Shown here piece after piece: positions 1-8,669 of a stretch of DNA of 64,000 nt. Position 1 is the first letter of the stretch. Each line of letters begins with the position of its first letter. The stretch comes from Nocardioides panacisoli (GTDB lineage Bacteria; Actinomycetota; Actinomycetes; Propionibacteriales; Nocardioidaceae). The notes beneath the pieces are model-generated. The model did no database searches. It had not been told where the DNA came from and was given only the letters and a program-made list of their open reading frames with translations. The stretch spans positions 1,612,001 through 1,676,000 of the forward strand of contig NZ_CP080409.1 of assembly GCF_019448235.1 (NCBI RefSeq), read 5' to 3'. A program made the translations under genes and the position numbers.

Positions 1-1591
1 AGGTCTCCTCCCCCGCACGGTGCACGTCGGTGCCGTACTGCATGGGGTTCCAGCGTTCCGCGAACGGACCCCGCTGCTCGGGGGCGCGACCGGCGCGGAG
101 GACGTACTCCTCCAGCGCACTGAGCAGCGCGTTGGCCGTGGGCGCGGAGTCGGCCAGCGGCAGGTCCTTGAAGGGGCTCGTCTCGCTGGTCGTGTGGGGC
201 AGCCACTTGATCCACTCCAGCTCGCCCGCCCAGTCGCTGTCGGCGAAGGCGACGCTGACGACCTCGTTGGGTGCGTGGAGGCCGAAGAGTTGGACCGCGA
301 GCCCGCGCATCGCATCCGAAGCCGGGCCCGTCGGTCCTGCCACGCCGACCGACCCGACCGCGCGCAGCGACTCCAGCAGCGGGACGCCGTCGACGTAGCG
401 GTAGCGCGCCCGGAGGCGGTCGAGCCGCTCGATGTACTCGGGCAGGCCGTCCTGGGTGTCCTGCTCGGCGATGGAGTTGCGTGAGACGGCACGGGTCGTG
501 CCGAGGCGCAACGCCAAGTAGTTCCAGTGCTCGGGGCGGCGCGTCCACAGCATCGGGCCCAGCCGCATCGCGTGCTCGTAGACCTCCGCGACGGGCGGGA
601 CCTCGTCGTTGCGCGCCTGCTCCTCCTCCGGCTTGGCCCGGAAGAGCGTCTCCTCGAGGTACTCGAACTGCCGCTCGAAGAGCTCGATCTCGTGGTTCTT
701 CTTGTTGGCGGTCTGGGTGCGTTGGTTGATGAAGTTGCCCATCGCCATCATGGGCGTCATGAAGATCAGCAACAGCGCACGCTCGCGGCCGGTGATGGCG
801 TAGATCGCGGCCGCCATGATGATCGGTGCGACGAGCATCGTCCACGGGAAGAGCTTGCCGATCGCCTCGGTCGGCATGCGCGGTGGCGGGTGGGCGATGC
901 CCGGGTAGCGCACGTCGACCCGCGGGCTGCGGTTGAACAGCAGGCCGCCGCCACGTTCGAGGACCGGGTCGTCGACGCCGTCGAAGTCGCGGGCGAGGTA
1001 GAGCACCAGCGTCGTGCCGCCGATGACGAAGGACTTGCCGGGCGCGACGCGGACGCGCTGCACCGGAGCACCGTCGACGAGTACGCCGTTGGCGGAGTTG
1101 AGGTCGACCAGCTCGACCGAACTGCTCACCTCGATGCGGGCGTGGGTCTTGGACACCATCGGGTCGTCGAGCACGATGTCGTTGCCGGGCAGGCGGCCGA
1201 TCGTCGCGTGGCCGGTGCTCAGCGGGAACTCCTGGCCGCGCAACGGACCGTCGGCCGCCAGCAGGACGCCGATCGTGTCCCGGTGGGCGCCCGCGCCCAC
1301 CGGCGCCGAGGCCTCCGTCCGCGGCCCCAGGTTGACCACGGTGGCCGAGAAGCCCGAACCGATCGCGGCCTCGCCGATGTGCACCCCCGGCTCCAGCGGC
1401 TCGAGACGGTCATCGGTCGGCGGCGCCACGGCGAGGGTGAGCACGTCGTCGGCGGCCGCGAGGATCGTGCGGGCCGGGTCCGACTCGGCGATGTGGCGGG
1501 CGACGTCGGCCGCGGTCGCCGTCGAGTCGGCGGTCACGATCACGTCCGTGGGCTCGACCCCGTCACGGTGCAACGTCAGCTTGACCTTCAT
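1..1591 (-). CDS. FHA-domain FtsK/SpoIIIE-type (EssC/EccC-like) protein, N-terminal part only
   Basis: Partial: the ATG is at 1591 and the frame stays open to the left edge, giving about 530 residues of what is normally a 1000-1500 residue protein. Residues 1-75 look like a small ubiquitin-like fold (MKVKLTLHRDG start). An FHA domain at about 105-195 keeps its phosphothreonine-binding signature (TIGR, SKTHARI, NSANG). Two adjacent membrane segments follow at about 247-290, then a soluble region typical of the stretch before the ATPase domains. FHA plus paired membrane helices plus ATPases is the layout of EssC, the type VII secretion motor of Firmicutes; EccC of actinobacteria lacks the FHA. 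The FtsK motor itself lies outside the window, so the ATPase call is inference from this layout and the neighbours. It is the last visible gene of the long operon, 56 bp after the RDD-FHA gene. Confidence 0.72.
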   Translation of the reverse strand, partial: MKVKLTLHRDGVEPTDVIVTADSTATAADVARHIAESDPARTILAAADDVLTLAVAPPTDDRLEPLEPGVHIGEAAIGSGFSATVVNLGPRTEASAPVGAGAHRDTIGVLLAADGPLRGQEFPLSTGHATIGRLPGNDIVLDDPMVSKTHARIEVSSSVELVDLNSANGVLVDGAPVQRVRVAPGKSFVIGGTTLVLYLARDFDGVDDPVLERGGGLLFNRSPRVDVRYPGIAHPPPRMPTEAIGKLFPWTMLVAPIIMAAAIYAITGRERALLLIFMTPMMAMGNFINQRTQTANKKNHEIELFERQFEYLEETLFRAKPEEEQARNDEVPPVAEVYEHAMRLGPMLWTRRPEHWNYLALRLGTTRAVSRNSIAEQDTQDGLPEYIERLDRLRARYRYVDGVPLLESLRAVGSVGVAGPTGPASDAMRGLAVQLFGLHAPNEVVSVAFADSDWAGELEWIKWLPHTTSETSPFKDLPLADSAPTANALLSALEEYVLRAGRAPEQRGPFAERWNPMQYGTDVHRAGEET

Positions 1592-1647
1592 CCCTCACCT
1601 CACCTCGGACCGTGTCTGCGTCAGGCCGGGCCGGTCACGCCGGCCAC

Positions 1648-3030
1648 TCATGTGCGCGCCACCGCAGCGCTCCGGTCGCCGAACCGGATCGTGTCGCCGG
1701 GGACCGCGACCCCCGCCTCGCCGACCGGCAACGACCGCTCCTTGCCGTCGTGGACGATCGACGTCCCGTTGGTCGATCCTTGGTCCACGACCTCCACGCC
1801 GTCCTCGGCCGGGCGCAGCACCAGGTGTGTCTTGGAGACCGACAGCGAGTCGTCGTCGATCGCCACCGTTCGTGCCCCCTCGCGGTCGGCCGGCATCCGC
1901 CCGACCAGCAGTGGCTCGGCGATCTCGATCCGGTCGCCAGTGTCCAGACGCACGAGGAACTCGGCCAACGGCGACGTCGCCGTGCCGTCGTCGCGCCGCG
2001 CCCCCGGTGCCGGTGGCGCGGGTGGCGGGGACGACGCCTGCCCAGCCTCCGGTGCCGGAGGCGCGGGCGACGCCGGGGGCTGCGGGGACGGGACCGACGA
2101 CGGTGCCGTGGGAGGTGCGGCGTCGGTGGGCGCCGCCGGCCGGTCGGACTGGGAGGAGAGGTAGCCACCGATCACCGGGCGTCCCGGTGCGGCGCCGGAG
2201 GTGCCGGCGGGCGGGGTGTCGGACTGCTCCAGCCCCGTCAGGCCCACCCGGGTGCGTCCCTGGGCGCCGTGGGGGCGGGCGACACCGAGGACACCCGCGC
2301 TCGTCCGGCCGGCCGGGCGGTACTCCCCCTCGTGACCGGCCTCGGTGGCCGTCGCGAGCGACGGGAGTGCCTTGGCCTGCGGGGCCGGCGCAGCCGTCAC
2401 CGTCTTGCGGGCGATGCGCATCCGCTTCTTGTCGTACGGGTGCAGGCCGTGCCGGACGTCGACCAGCCACAGCTGGCCGATCACGTCGTGCCAGCCGCGT
2501 CCGCGGCGCTGGGGATCGAAGAGCGGGGACAGCAGGAAGACCAGCGGCCCGACCACCGCGGCCGCCGATCCCCACAGCACCAGCCCGCGCAGTGCGACCC
2601 GCCAGAAGCCCGGCTTGGCGAGGGTCCTGACGTTGACCGCCCGCAGGCCGGTCACGGCCTTGCCGAGGGTGACACCCGACCGCCCCAGGAGGGCCAGCTG
2701 CACGATGACGAAGGCGAGGGTGAGCACGGTCGTGACCGAGGCCATGACCACCGCCAGGATGAAGTCGGGGTGGTTCACGAACCCGTACCAGCTGATGCGT
2801 CCGGCGAGCAGGCTGACCAGCAGCGGCAACGAGAACACCCAGTACGGGACCTGCAGCAGCAGGTAGAGGCCGATGTCCACCGCGGCGGCACCCGCGCGTC
2901 GCCCGAGCGGAGCCGGCAGCAGGCCCAACGCGGCGGCGTACGCCGGGTCGGGGTCGCCGTACTCGTCGAGGCCGTCGACCCGCTCGTCCTCGTCGGGCAA
3001 CTCCCAGATCGGGGTGTGGGGCGAGCTCAT
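1648..3030 (-). CDS. RDD-family membrane protein with C-terminal FHA domain (first copy)
   Basis: 460 residues, ATG start, overlapping the neighbouring RDD-FHA gene by 4 bp. The N-terminal half (about 40-215) is an RDD domain with several hydrophobic segments and the expected G-x-T-L-G-K turn (GVTLGKAVTGL). A long Pro/Ala-rich, probably disordered linker covers about 235-360. The C-terminal FHA domain (about 365-455) has intact LLVGR, SVSKTH and STNGT motifs, so it should bind phosphothreonine. RDD domains are poorly understood membrane modules; in this operon the protein plausibly tethers a phospho-reader to the membrane for the kinase encoded upstream. Nothing suggests an enzyme. The following gene is a paralogue of the same architecture, so this looks like an in-operon duplication. 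Confidence 0.8.
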   Translation of the reverse strand: MSSPHTPIWELPDEDERVDGLDEYGDPDPAYAAALGLLPAPLGRRAGAAAVDIGLYLLLQVPYWVFSLPLLVSLLAGRISWYGFVNHPDFILAVVMASVTTVLTLAFVIVQLALLGRSGVTLGKAVTGLRAVNVRTLAKPGFWRVALRGLVLWGSAAAVVGPLVFLLSPLFDPQRRGRGWHDVIGQLWLVDVRHGLHPYDKKRMRIARKTVTAAPAPQAKALPSLATATEAGHEGEYRPAGRTSAGVLGVARPHGAQGRTRVGLTGLEQSDTPPAGTSGAAPGRPVIGGYLSSQSDRPAAPTDAAPPTAPSSVPSPQPPASPAPPAPEAGQASSPPPAPPAPGARRDDGTATSPLAEFLVRLDTGDRIEIAEPLLVGRMPADREGARTVAIDDDSLSVSKTHLVLRPAEDGVEVVDQGSTNGTSIVHDGKERSLPVGEAGVAVPGDTIRFGDRSAAVART

Positions 3031-4085
3031 CGGTCGACCTCCACGGTGACGGTGAAGGCACCGAACTCGACGACGTCACCCTCACGCAGCGTGGTCCGCG
3101 AGTGGGGCTCGAGTGCGGTGGCGGCGGTGTCCCGGTGCAGGGTGACGCCGTTGGTCGAATGCCAGTCCTCGACCCAGGCCGTGCCGTCCTCGACGCCGAG
3201 CAGTGCGTGGGTCTTGGACATCGTCAACTGGGGGTCGTCCAGTGCCCATGCCGCCGCTCCGGCGACCAGGTCGGGGTCGGGGTCGCGTCCCACGAGGAGG
3301 GGGCCGTCGAGGACGTGCGAGGGACCGGCCGCGGTGGTCAGCCGCCACGCCGGCGAGGGCTGTGCGGGAGACGGAGACGGCGTCGCCGCGACGTCAGGGG
3401 TGACCGTCTGCTCGACCGGCGTGCTCGACTCCGGCGGCGTGCTCGGCTCCGGCGGGGGCGGCACCACGCCGGGCGGCGGACCGACCACCATCCCGGTCGG
3501 CGGTGTCGCCTTTGCCGCGGGCGTCACCGTCTCCTCCTGTGGCCGACCGCCCGTGGTCGGTGGCGGGGGCGGGGCCGAGACCGGGGCCGCCGGCGGCGCG
3601 GACGGGTTGTACGCCGCCGCCCCGGTCGCCGGGTCGGCGGGCGCCACGGCCGGCGCGCGGTCACCGGTCGCGACGACCACGGAACGGACCGCCTTGTCGT
3701 GCCAGCCCTGCCGGCGGAGGTCCCGGGCCGTGATGACGACGTTCGCGAGTCCGGGGACCCAGCACGCGGCGAAGAGCAACCCGAACACGAAGTCCCGGCC
3801 GAGGGCGCGGCCGACCCCGACCGGCGCGCCGGTGTCCTGGTCCTGCACCCGCAACCCCAGCACCTGCTTGCCGATGCTCTGCCCACGACGACCCACCCGG
3901 ACGACCTGGTTGTAGAACGAGAACGCGACCGCGAGGACGACCAGCGCGACTCCGAGGAGTGCCGGCAGTCCGTCGGCGAGGAGCAGGAGCGCGTAGCCGC
4001 CACCGAGCAGGGGCGCGACGACCACACCGTCCACCAGTCGCGCAGCGAGGCGCGTCCCGATGCCGACCTGTTGCTGTCCGGTCAT
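3027..4085 (-). CDS. RDD-family membrane protein with C-terminal FHA domain (second copy)
   Basis: 352 residues. The start is set at the ATG at 4085 (MTGQQQVGIG) because GGGAGGTG lies just upstream; an in-frame extension to 4184 would run through the end of the transglutaminase gene. RDD domain at about 8-135 with hydrophobic segments and the GQSIGKQVLGLR turn, Pro/Ala/Thr-rich linker, and an FHA domain at about 255-345 with LLVGRD, TMSKTH and STNGV intact. Same architecture as the adjacent 460-residue protein. Likely role: membrane-anchored phosphothreonine reader within the kinase/phosphatase operon (inference). The gap to the transglutaminase gene is 13 bp. Confidence 0.8.
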   Translation of the reverse strand: MTGQQQVGIGTRLAARLVDGVVVAPLLGGGYALLLLADGLPALLGVALVVLAVAFSFYNQVVRVGRRGQSIGKQVLGLRVQDQDTGAPVGVGRALGRDFVFGLLFAACWVPGLANVVITARDLRRQGWHDKAVRSVVVATGDRAPAVAPADPATGAAAYNPSAPPAAPVSAPPPPPTTGGRPQEETVTPAAKATPPTGMVVGPPPGVVPPPPEPSTPPESSTPVEQTVTPDVAATPSPSPAQPSPAWRLTTAAGPSHVLDGPLLVGRDPDPDLVAGAAAWALDDPQLTMSKTHALLGVEDGTAWVEDWHSTNGVTLHRDTAATALEPHSRTTLREGDVVEFGAFTVTVEVDR

Positions 4086-4098
4086 GCCCGCACCTCCC

Positions 4099-6387
4099 TC
4101 AGTCCCGACCGCCACGACGGGCCAGCCCACCGAGGCGGCCCACGACGGCCGACGTCCACCGCCGCGGAGCCCGCCGGACGGCACGTCCGGCCTCGCGCCA
4201 CGGCAACGACGCCGGTGAGAGTACCGCCCACCAGCGCCGCCAGCGCGGCACCTCGCGACGCATCCGCTTCAACGCCGTCCCGACGTCCTCCCAGTACGCC
4301 GCGACCTCCTCCTCGCTCAACGTGCCGGGACCGAAGGTGTGCCGGTCCGCGGTCACGGCGAGGTCGGTCGGCGCGCTCTCGCCGAAGCGCCCCACGAGCA
4401 CCGCGCAGTTCTCACTGCGGGTGTGGCCGACCGGGATCGTCGTGCCCAGGTCCTTCGCGCGGTCGGTGATCTCGCGCCACCCGCCGCTGAGCCGCACCAG
4501 CGGGTCGGCCGCCTTGCGGCGGCGCCGACGGCGGATCCGCTTGATCAGCACGATCAGCCACAGCGGTGAGAGGAGGAGCAGCACCTGCAGCAGGATCCAG
4601 AGGTAGCCCAGCAGGTCGAACAGCCAGTCCCAGAGCTCGTCAGCGAGGTCCTTGCCGGCGCCTTCGGGCGGCACGCCCTGGACGTCCTCGGGCTCCTCGG
4701 GGATGACCGGCGGCTGGACCACGTAGGGCTGCGGCACCGGGTTGTTCTTCTCGTCCAGCGGCGGGGGCGTGCGGTCCTCGGGCGGCGTGGGGTCGAACGG
4801 CACCCAGCCGTGGTCGGCGAAGGCGATCTCGACCCAGGCCGCGATGTCGTCGCCGGTCACGGTGCCGGTGCCGCTGATCTCCTCGAACCCGAGCGCGACC
4901 CGGGCCGGGAGGCCGAGGCGTTGCGCGGCGTACGCCATCGCGGAGGCGTACTGCTCGTCGTTGCCGACCATCCGCTTCTCGTCCTGCACCAGGTCGGCCA
5001 ACCGCTTGGTGCCGTGGCCGGAGGCGGAGAAGCCGAAGCGCTCGGGGTCCTCCCCGTCGTTGAAGTAGCCGTTGTCGCGGAAGCCCTGTTCGAGCGCCAC
5101 GGCCCGTTGGAAGTCCGAGGACGCCCCGGACTGCCCCACCCACTGCTGCGCGAGCTGGTCCAGCTTCTCGATCGGTGGCGAGGAGGACTCCGGCACCAGG
5201 ACGGAGCGGTCGGCGTCACGCGACAGCAGCGCGTTTGTGCGCTCGGGCCGGGGCGCCCAGTCGACGAGGAACTCGTCCCCGGGTCGCACCTCCCCCGACA
5301 TCGCCACGCCGCCCGTGGCGGTGTTGAGCAGCAGCTCACGCGGCACGTCGGGCGCGGCGTCGCTGTCCAGCGTGGCGGCCGTCGCGGTGCCGACCGAAGG
5401 CACCCAGGTGCCGGTGTACTCCTCGGAGGTGACCCGCAGGGAGCCACCGCCCTGGGCGCTGGGAGCCGGCCGGTAGGCGCTGGTGCCGCTGGCGAGGTCG
5501 GAGGTGGTGACGTTCCAGACGAGGCCGTCGAAGCTGTCCATCGTGGCGAGCCGTACGTGCGGGTCACCCGCGGGGACGTTGTCGAACCGGAACAGGACGT
5601 CGGTCTTGTGGGCCTTGTAGTAATGGCGGTAGCGGGCGAGCGGGCTCTTGAGGTCGAGCTCGGCCAGGGGCGGCTCCACGTGGTCGCGCAGCACCTCCCG
5701 CTCAGGGCCCGCGGTGGCCGTGGCCAGCCCCCACCCGGCGAGGCCGGCGACCGTGACCACGGCGGCACCCATCGCGACGCGGCGTACCCACGAGGTGCGC
5801 AACGTCCGCAGCGACCGCCAACGGTTCCACAGCACCAGCACGACGACCAGCAGGAGGCCGCGCGCCAGCGGCAGCGCGGCCTCGCTGCTGCCGAACGCTG
5901 CTGCCGCCAGGAACGCGGCCGCGACCGTGAGGTGGGCGAGTCCCGGGAACCGCGTCCGCCACAGGAAGGTGGTCGCCAGGACGCCCGCGCCCAGCGCGAT
6001 GACGAAGGGCACCACGAGTTCGCCGCGATCGACGCCCAGCGGCAGGGGCAGCGTGATCACGCTGCGCCAGGACTCGACGAGCCCGACGACCACCGTCCGC
6101 GCGGCATCGGGGGTCGGTACGACGCCGCCGACGGTCTGGCTCGGGGCGGCCGCAGCCGGCGCCACGACCAGGTAGCCGAGCGCCACCAGCAGACCGGTGA
6201 GCACCGGTCCCAACCGGTAGCGCTCGGCCACCAGTGTGGTGCCCACTGCCAGCAGCAGGCCGACCGCGACGGTGACCATCCACGTGCGGTCGGCCCAGAC
6301 GTCGGTGAGCGGCGAGACCGCGATCGCGAGCGCGAGCGCCAGGCACGCGGTGTCGGCGACGCGCAGCCGGAGGTCGGCGCGGCTCAT
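4099..6387 (-). CDS. transglutaminase-fold membrane protein with degenerate catalytic site (DUF3488/TgpA-type)
   Basis: 762 residues, ATG start overlapping the DUF58 stop (ATGA). Six or so hydrophobic segments at the N-terminus (to about 225), an extracytoplasmic transglutaminase-like core (about 250-540), one further membrane segment (about 580-610) and a cytoplasmic tail, as in TgpA/DUF3488 proteins. The core is recognisable (GLPARVALGF, AAWVEIAF, GWVPFDPTP) but two members of the Cys-His-Asp triad are missing: the Cys position is Asp477 in GNDEQYASAM, and the His position before AWVE is Ala516; Asp532 remains. It is therefore predicted not to be a thiol transglutaminase or protease. It corresponds to the transglutaminase member of the bifidobacterial PFNA cluster; a structural or binding role toward the Ig/FN3 surface protein is inference. 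Confidence 0.85.
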   Translation of the reverse strand: MSRADLRLRVADTACLALALAIAVSPLTDVWADRTWMVTVAVGLLLAVGTTLVAERYRLGPVLTGLLVALGYLVVAPAAAAPSQTVGGVVPTPDAARTVVVGLVESWRSVITLPLPLGVDRGELVVPFVIALGAGVLATTFLWRTRFPGLAHLTVAAAFLAAAAFGSSEAALPLARGLLLVVVLVLWNRWRSLRTLRTSWVRRVAMGAAVVTVAGLAGWGLATATAGPEREVLRDHVEPPLAELDLKSPLARYRHYYKAHKTDVLFRFDNVPAGDPHVRLATMDSFDGLVWNVTTSDLASGTSAYRPAPSAQGGGSLRVTSEEYTGTWVPSVGTATAATLDSDAAPDVPRELLLNTATGGVAMSGEVRPGDEFLVDWAPRPERTNALLSRDADRSVLVPESSSPPIEKLDQLAQQWVGQSGASSDFQRAVALEQGFRDNGYFNDGEDPERFGFSASGHGTKRLADLVQDEKRMVGNDEQYASAMAYAAQRLGLPARVALGFEEISGTGTVTGDDIAAWVEIAFADHGWVPFDPTPPEDRTPPPLDEKNNPVPQPYVVQPPVIPEEPEDVQGVPPEGAGKDLADELWDWLFDLLGYLWILLQVLLLLSPLWLIVLIKRIRRRRRRKAADPLVRLSGGWREITDRAKDLGTTIPVGHTRSENCAVLVGRFGESAPTDLAVTADRHTFGPGTLSEEEVAAYWEDVGTALKRMRREVPRWRRWWAVLSPASLPWREAGRAVRRAPRRWTSAVVGRLGGLARRGGRD

Positions 6388-7673
6388 CCCGCCAGCCTCC
6401 GCATCAGCAGTGGCAGCTCGTCGAGTTCACCGAGCATGGTGGTGTCGAGGTCAGCCATGGTGCGCAGCAGCACCTCGGAGCCGAGGGTGGCCCGCACGAC
6501 GATCGTGCGCACGTCCAGCGGCAGCTGCCGGCGGGCGCGGCGCAGATCGGCGTCGGGGACCAGCGAGCCGACGACGAAGATGGCGACGCTGGCGCCGGAG
6601 ACCTCGCCGCCCAACCGGCGGACCGTGTCGACCAGGCGGGGCGCCTGACCCTCGTAGTCGACGCCGGAGAGCTGGTCGAGGAGGACCACGGGGTGCTCGG
6701 AACGCAGGTGGGCGGTGGAGGTCATCTCCGAGAGCGTGTGTCCGTCGCGGAGGGTCTGTGCCCCGAGCGAGCCGGCCACGGAGACGGCGAGCTCGAACTC
6801 CTCATCCGAGACGTAGTCGTCGAGCCGGGTGCTCAGCACGACCATCAGGTGCGCCCGTCGGGTCTCCTCGAACTGCCGCACCATGAGCGTGCCGGTGCGC
6901 GCGCTGGTCTTCCAGTGGATGAAGCGCCGGTCGTCGCCGGGGACGTACTCCCGCAGCGCGTGGAACGCGACGTCGTGGTCGGAGATCTTGCGGACCGTGG
7001 TGCCCTCGAGGTCGCGGATGAAGCCGGAGGAGGAGCTGCCGATCGGCACCGTGCGGGGATGCACGTGCAACACGTCGGGCTCGGTGAGGTCCTGGTCGCG
7101 GCGCAGCAGCCAGAGCGGATCGGCCCGCACGGCCCGCACCGGGCCGAGGTCGAGGACGGCGCGCCGCTGGGTGGGGATGGCGAAGAGTTCCTCGTGGCGT
7201 TCCTCCCCGTGCAGCGAGGGCAGGTCGAAGTCGGCCGTGGTGGGGCCGACCGGCAGCTGGATGGTCAGCGGCAGGATCCGGCGGCGGGAGGTGTTGGTGA
7301 CCACGAGGCTGCCCGTGGCCCGCTCTCCCACGACCACGCGGTTGCGACTGAGGTCGAGCTCGGCGGCGACGTGGTGGCCGCCGAGGACGAAGGCGACGCC
7401 CACGAGCAGCACGACCCCCAGGAAGCAGGCAACGAGCCAGAGCTCGCTCCAGTGCAGCCGGAGTCCGGCCCAGAGGCATGCGACCGCGCAGCACGCCAGG
7501 ACCCACGCTGCGGGCGAGACCACCGACGTGACCGGGGCGACCGCCGCCCGCGGCCGCTCGGTGCGGTCAGCGAGCCACGCACGGCCGTCGAGCATCCGCC
7601 CGACGGCGCGCCGCCGCAGGCCCGTGAGGCGTCGCCCCCACGAGCCGCGCTGCTCCGCGACCGTCGACGTCAT
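6384..7673 (-). CDS. DUF58 domain-containing membrane protein
   Basis: 429 residues. Start is the ATG at 7673, which overlaps the MoxR stop as ATGA; the open frame extends further upstream only as a shadow of the MoxR gene. Basic N-terminus, two close membrane segments (about 50-105), then a soluble domain carrying the DUF58 signature (RRFIHWKTSARTGTLMVRQF) and a von Willebrand A-like fold. DUF58 proteins are habitually encoded beside MoxR ATPases and transglutaminase-fold proteins, as here, and are thought to form MoxR-assisted complexes in the membrane. The tight MoxR-DUF58-transglutaminase trio supports one complex. Confidence 0.88.
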   Translation of the reverse strand: MTSTVAEQRGSWGRRLTGLRRRAVGRMLDGRAWLADRTERPRAAVAPVTSVVSPAAWVLACCAVACLWAGLRLHWSELWLVACFLGVVLLVGVAFVLGGHHVAAELDLSRNRVVVGERATGSLVVTNTSRRRILPLTIQLPVGPTTADFDLPSLHGEERHEELFAIPTQRRAVLDLGPVRAVRADPLWLLRRDQDLTEPDVLHVHPRTVPIGSSSSGFIRDLEGTTVRKISDHDVAFHALREYVPGDDRRFIHWKTSARTGTLMVRQFEETRRAHLMVVLSTRLDDYVSDEEFELAVSVAGSLGAQTLRDGHTLSEMTSTAHLRSEHPVVLLDQLSGVDYEGQAPRLVDTVRRLGGEVSGASVAIFVVGSLVPDADLRRARRQLPLDVRTIVVRATLGSEVLLRTMADLDTTMLGELDELPLLMRRLAG

Positions 7674-8641
7674 GCAGGCTGCCGCTCCTGGGGTGCCGGC
7701 ACGGTGTCGAGGATGCGCTGGATGACCTTCTCGTTGGTGAGGCCGCGGAACTCCTCCTCCGGGTCCAACACCATGCGGTGGGCCAACACGGGGATCGCGA
7801 GCACCTTGATGTCGTCGGGCAGCACGTAGTTGCGGCCACAGGCCGCGGCCCACACGCGAGCGGCACGCATCAGTGCGAGGCCGGCGCGGATGCTGCACCC
7901 GAGCACCACGTCGGTGGCGTTGCGCGTCTCCTCGCAGAGAGTGGCGACGTACTCCAGGACCGCGCCGTCGGCGTGGACCTCCTCGGCGAGCTCGACCATG
8001 CTCACCACGTGCTCGGGGCTGATGATGGCGTCGAGGCCGCCACCGTGGCGGCCGGCCTTGGGGTTGGCCAGGATCGACACCGAGCTGCCGTGGTCGGGGT
8101 AGCCGATGGAGGACTTCATCATGAAGCGGTCCAGTTGCGCCTCCGGCAGGCGGTAGGTGCCGGCCTGCTCGATCGGGTTCTGCGTGGCGATCACCATGAA
8201 GGGCCGCCCCACCTTGTGCGTCACGCCGTCGACGGTGACCTGGTGCTCCTCCATGACCTCCAGCAGTGCGGACTGCGTCTTGGGCGAGGCGCGGTTGATC
8301 TCGTCGGCGAGGACCACGTTGGCGAAGATCGGCCCGCGGCGGAACTCGAAGCGCTGGGTCGCCTGGTCGAAGATCGTCACGCCGGTCACGTCGCTGGGCA
8401 GCAGGTCCGGGGTGAACTGGATGCGATGGTGCTCGCCCTTGAGGGTGTCGGCCATCGCCCGGGCCAGCGAGGTCTTGCCGGTGCCGGGGAAGTCCTCGAG
8501 CAGCAGGTGGCCCTCGGCGACGAGCGCGGTGAAGGCGAGCTGCACGACCTCGTGCTTGCCCACGACGGCGCGCTCGACGTTCGCGACCAGTTGCGCGAAG
8601 GTCTGGGCGAACCACTGGGTCTGTTCGGCGGACAGGGTCAC
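7670..8641 (-). CDS. MoxR-family AAA+ ATPase
   Basis: 323 residues with a GTG start at 8641 preceded by GAGGAG. Walker A (EDFPGTGKTSLA), Walker B (VVLADEINRASPKTQSALLE) and the sensor region (ATQNPIEQAGTYRLPEAQLD) are all intact, so it should be an active ATPase. MoxR proteins act as chaperones that assemble or remodel partner complexes containing von Willebrand A-type proteins; the DUF58 product encoded immediately downstream (ATGA overlap) is the obvious partner. It corresponds to the AAA-ATP member of the PFNA cluster. The gap to the giant Ig/FN3 gene upstream is 28 bp. Confidence 0.93.
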   Translation of the reverse strand: MTLSAEQTQWFAQTFAQLVANVERAVVGKHEVVQLAFTALVAEGHLLLEDFPGTGKTSLARAMADTLKGEHHRIQFTPDLLPSDVTGVTIFDQATQRFEFRRGPIFANVVLADEINRASPKTQSALLEVMEEHQVTVDGVTHKVGRPFMVIATQNPIEQAGTYRLPEAQLDRFMMKSSIGYPDHGSSVSILANPKAGRHGGGLDAIISPEHVVSMVELAEEVHADGAVLEYVATLCEETRNATDVVLGCSIRAGLALMRAARVWAAACGRNYVLPDDIKVLAIPVLAHRMVLDPEEEFRGLTNEKVIQRILDTVPAPQERQPA

Positions 8642-8669
8642 TGCTGCTCCTCGGTCATGGAAGGGGTCG

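Noticed and set aside
527..3915. Plus-strand open frames of 545 and 767 codons opposite the FtsK-like and RDD-FHA genes
   Set aside because: Compositionally artefactual; the minus strand has FHA, RDD and tightly spaced starts with ribosome sites.
7674..8615. Upstream extension of the DUF58 gene to 743 codons
   Set aside because: The extension overlaps the intact MoxR gene in another frame and is Arg/Gly-rich noise; the ATG at 7673 forms a standard ATGA junction.
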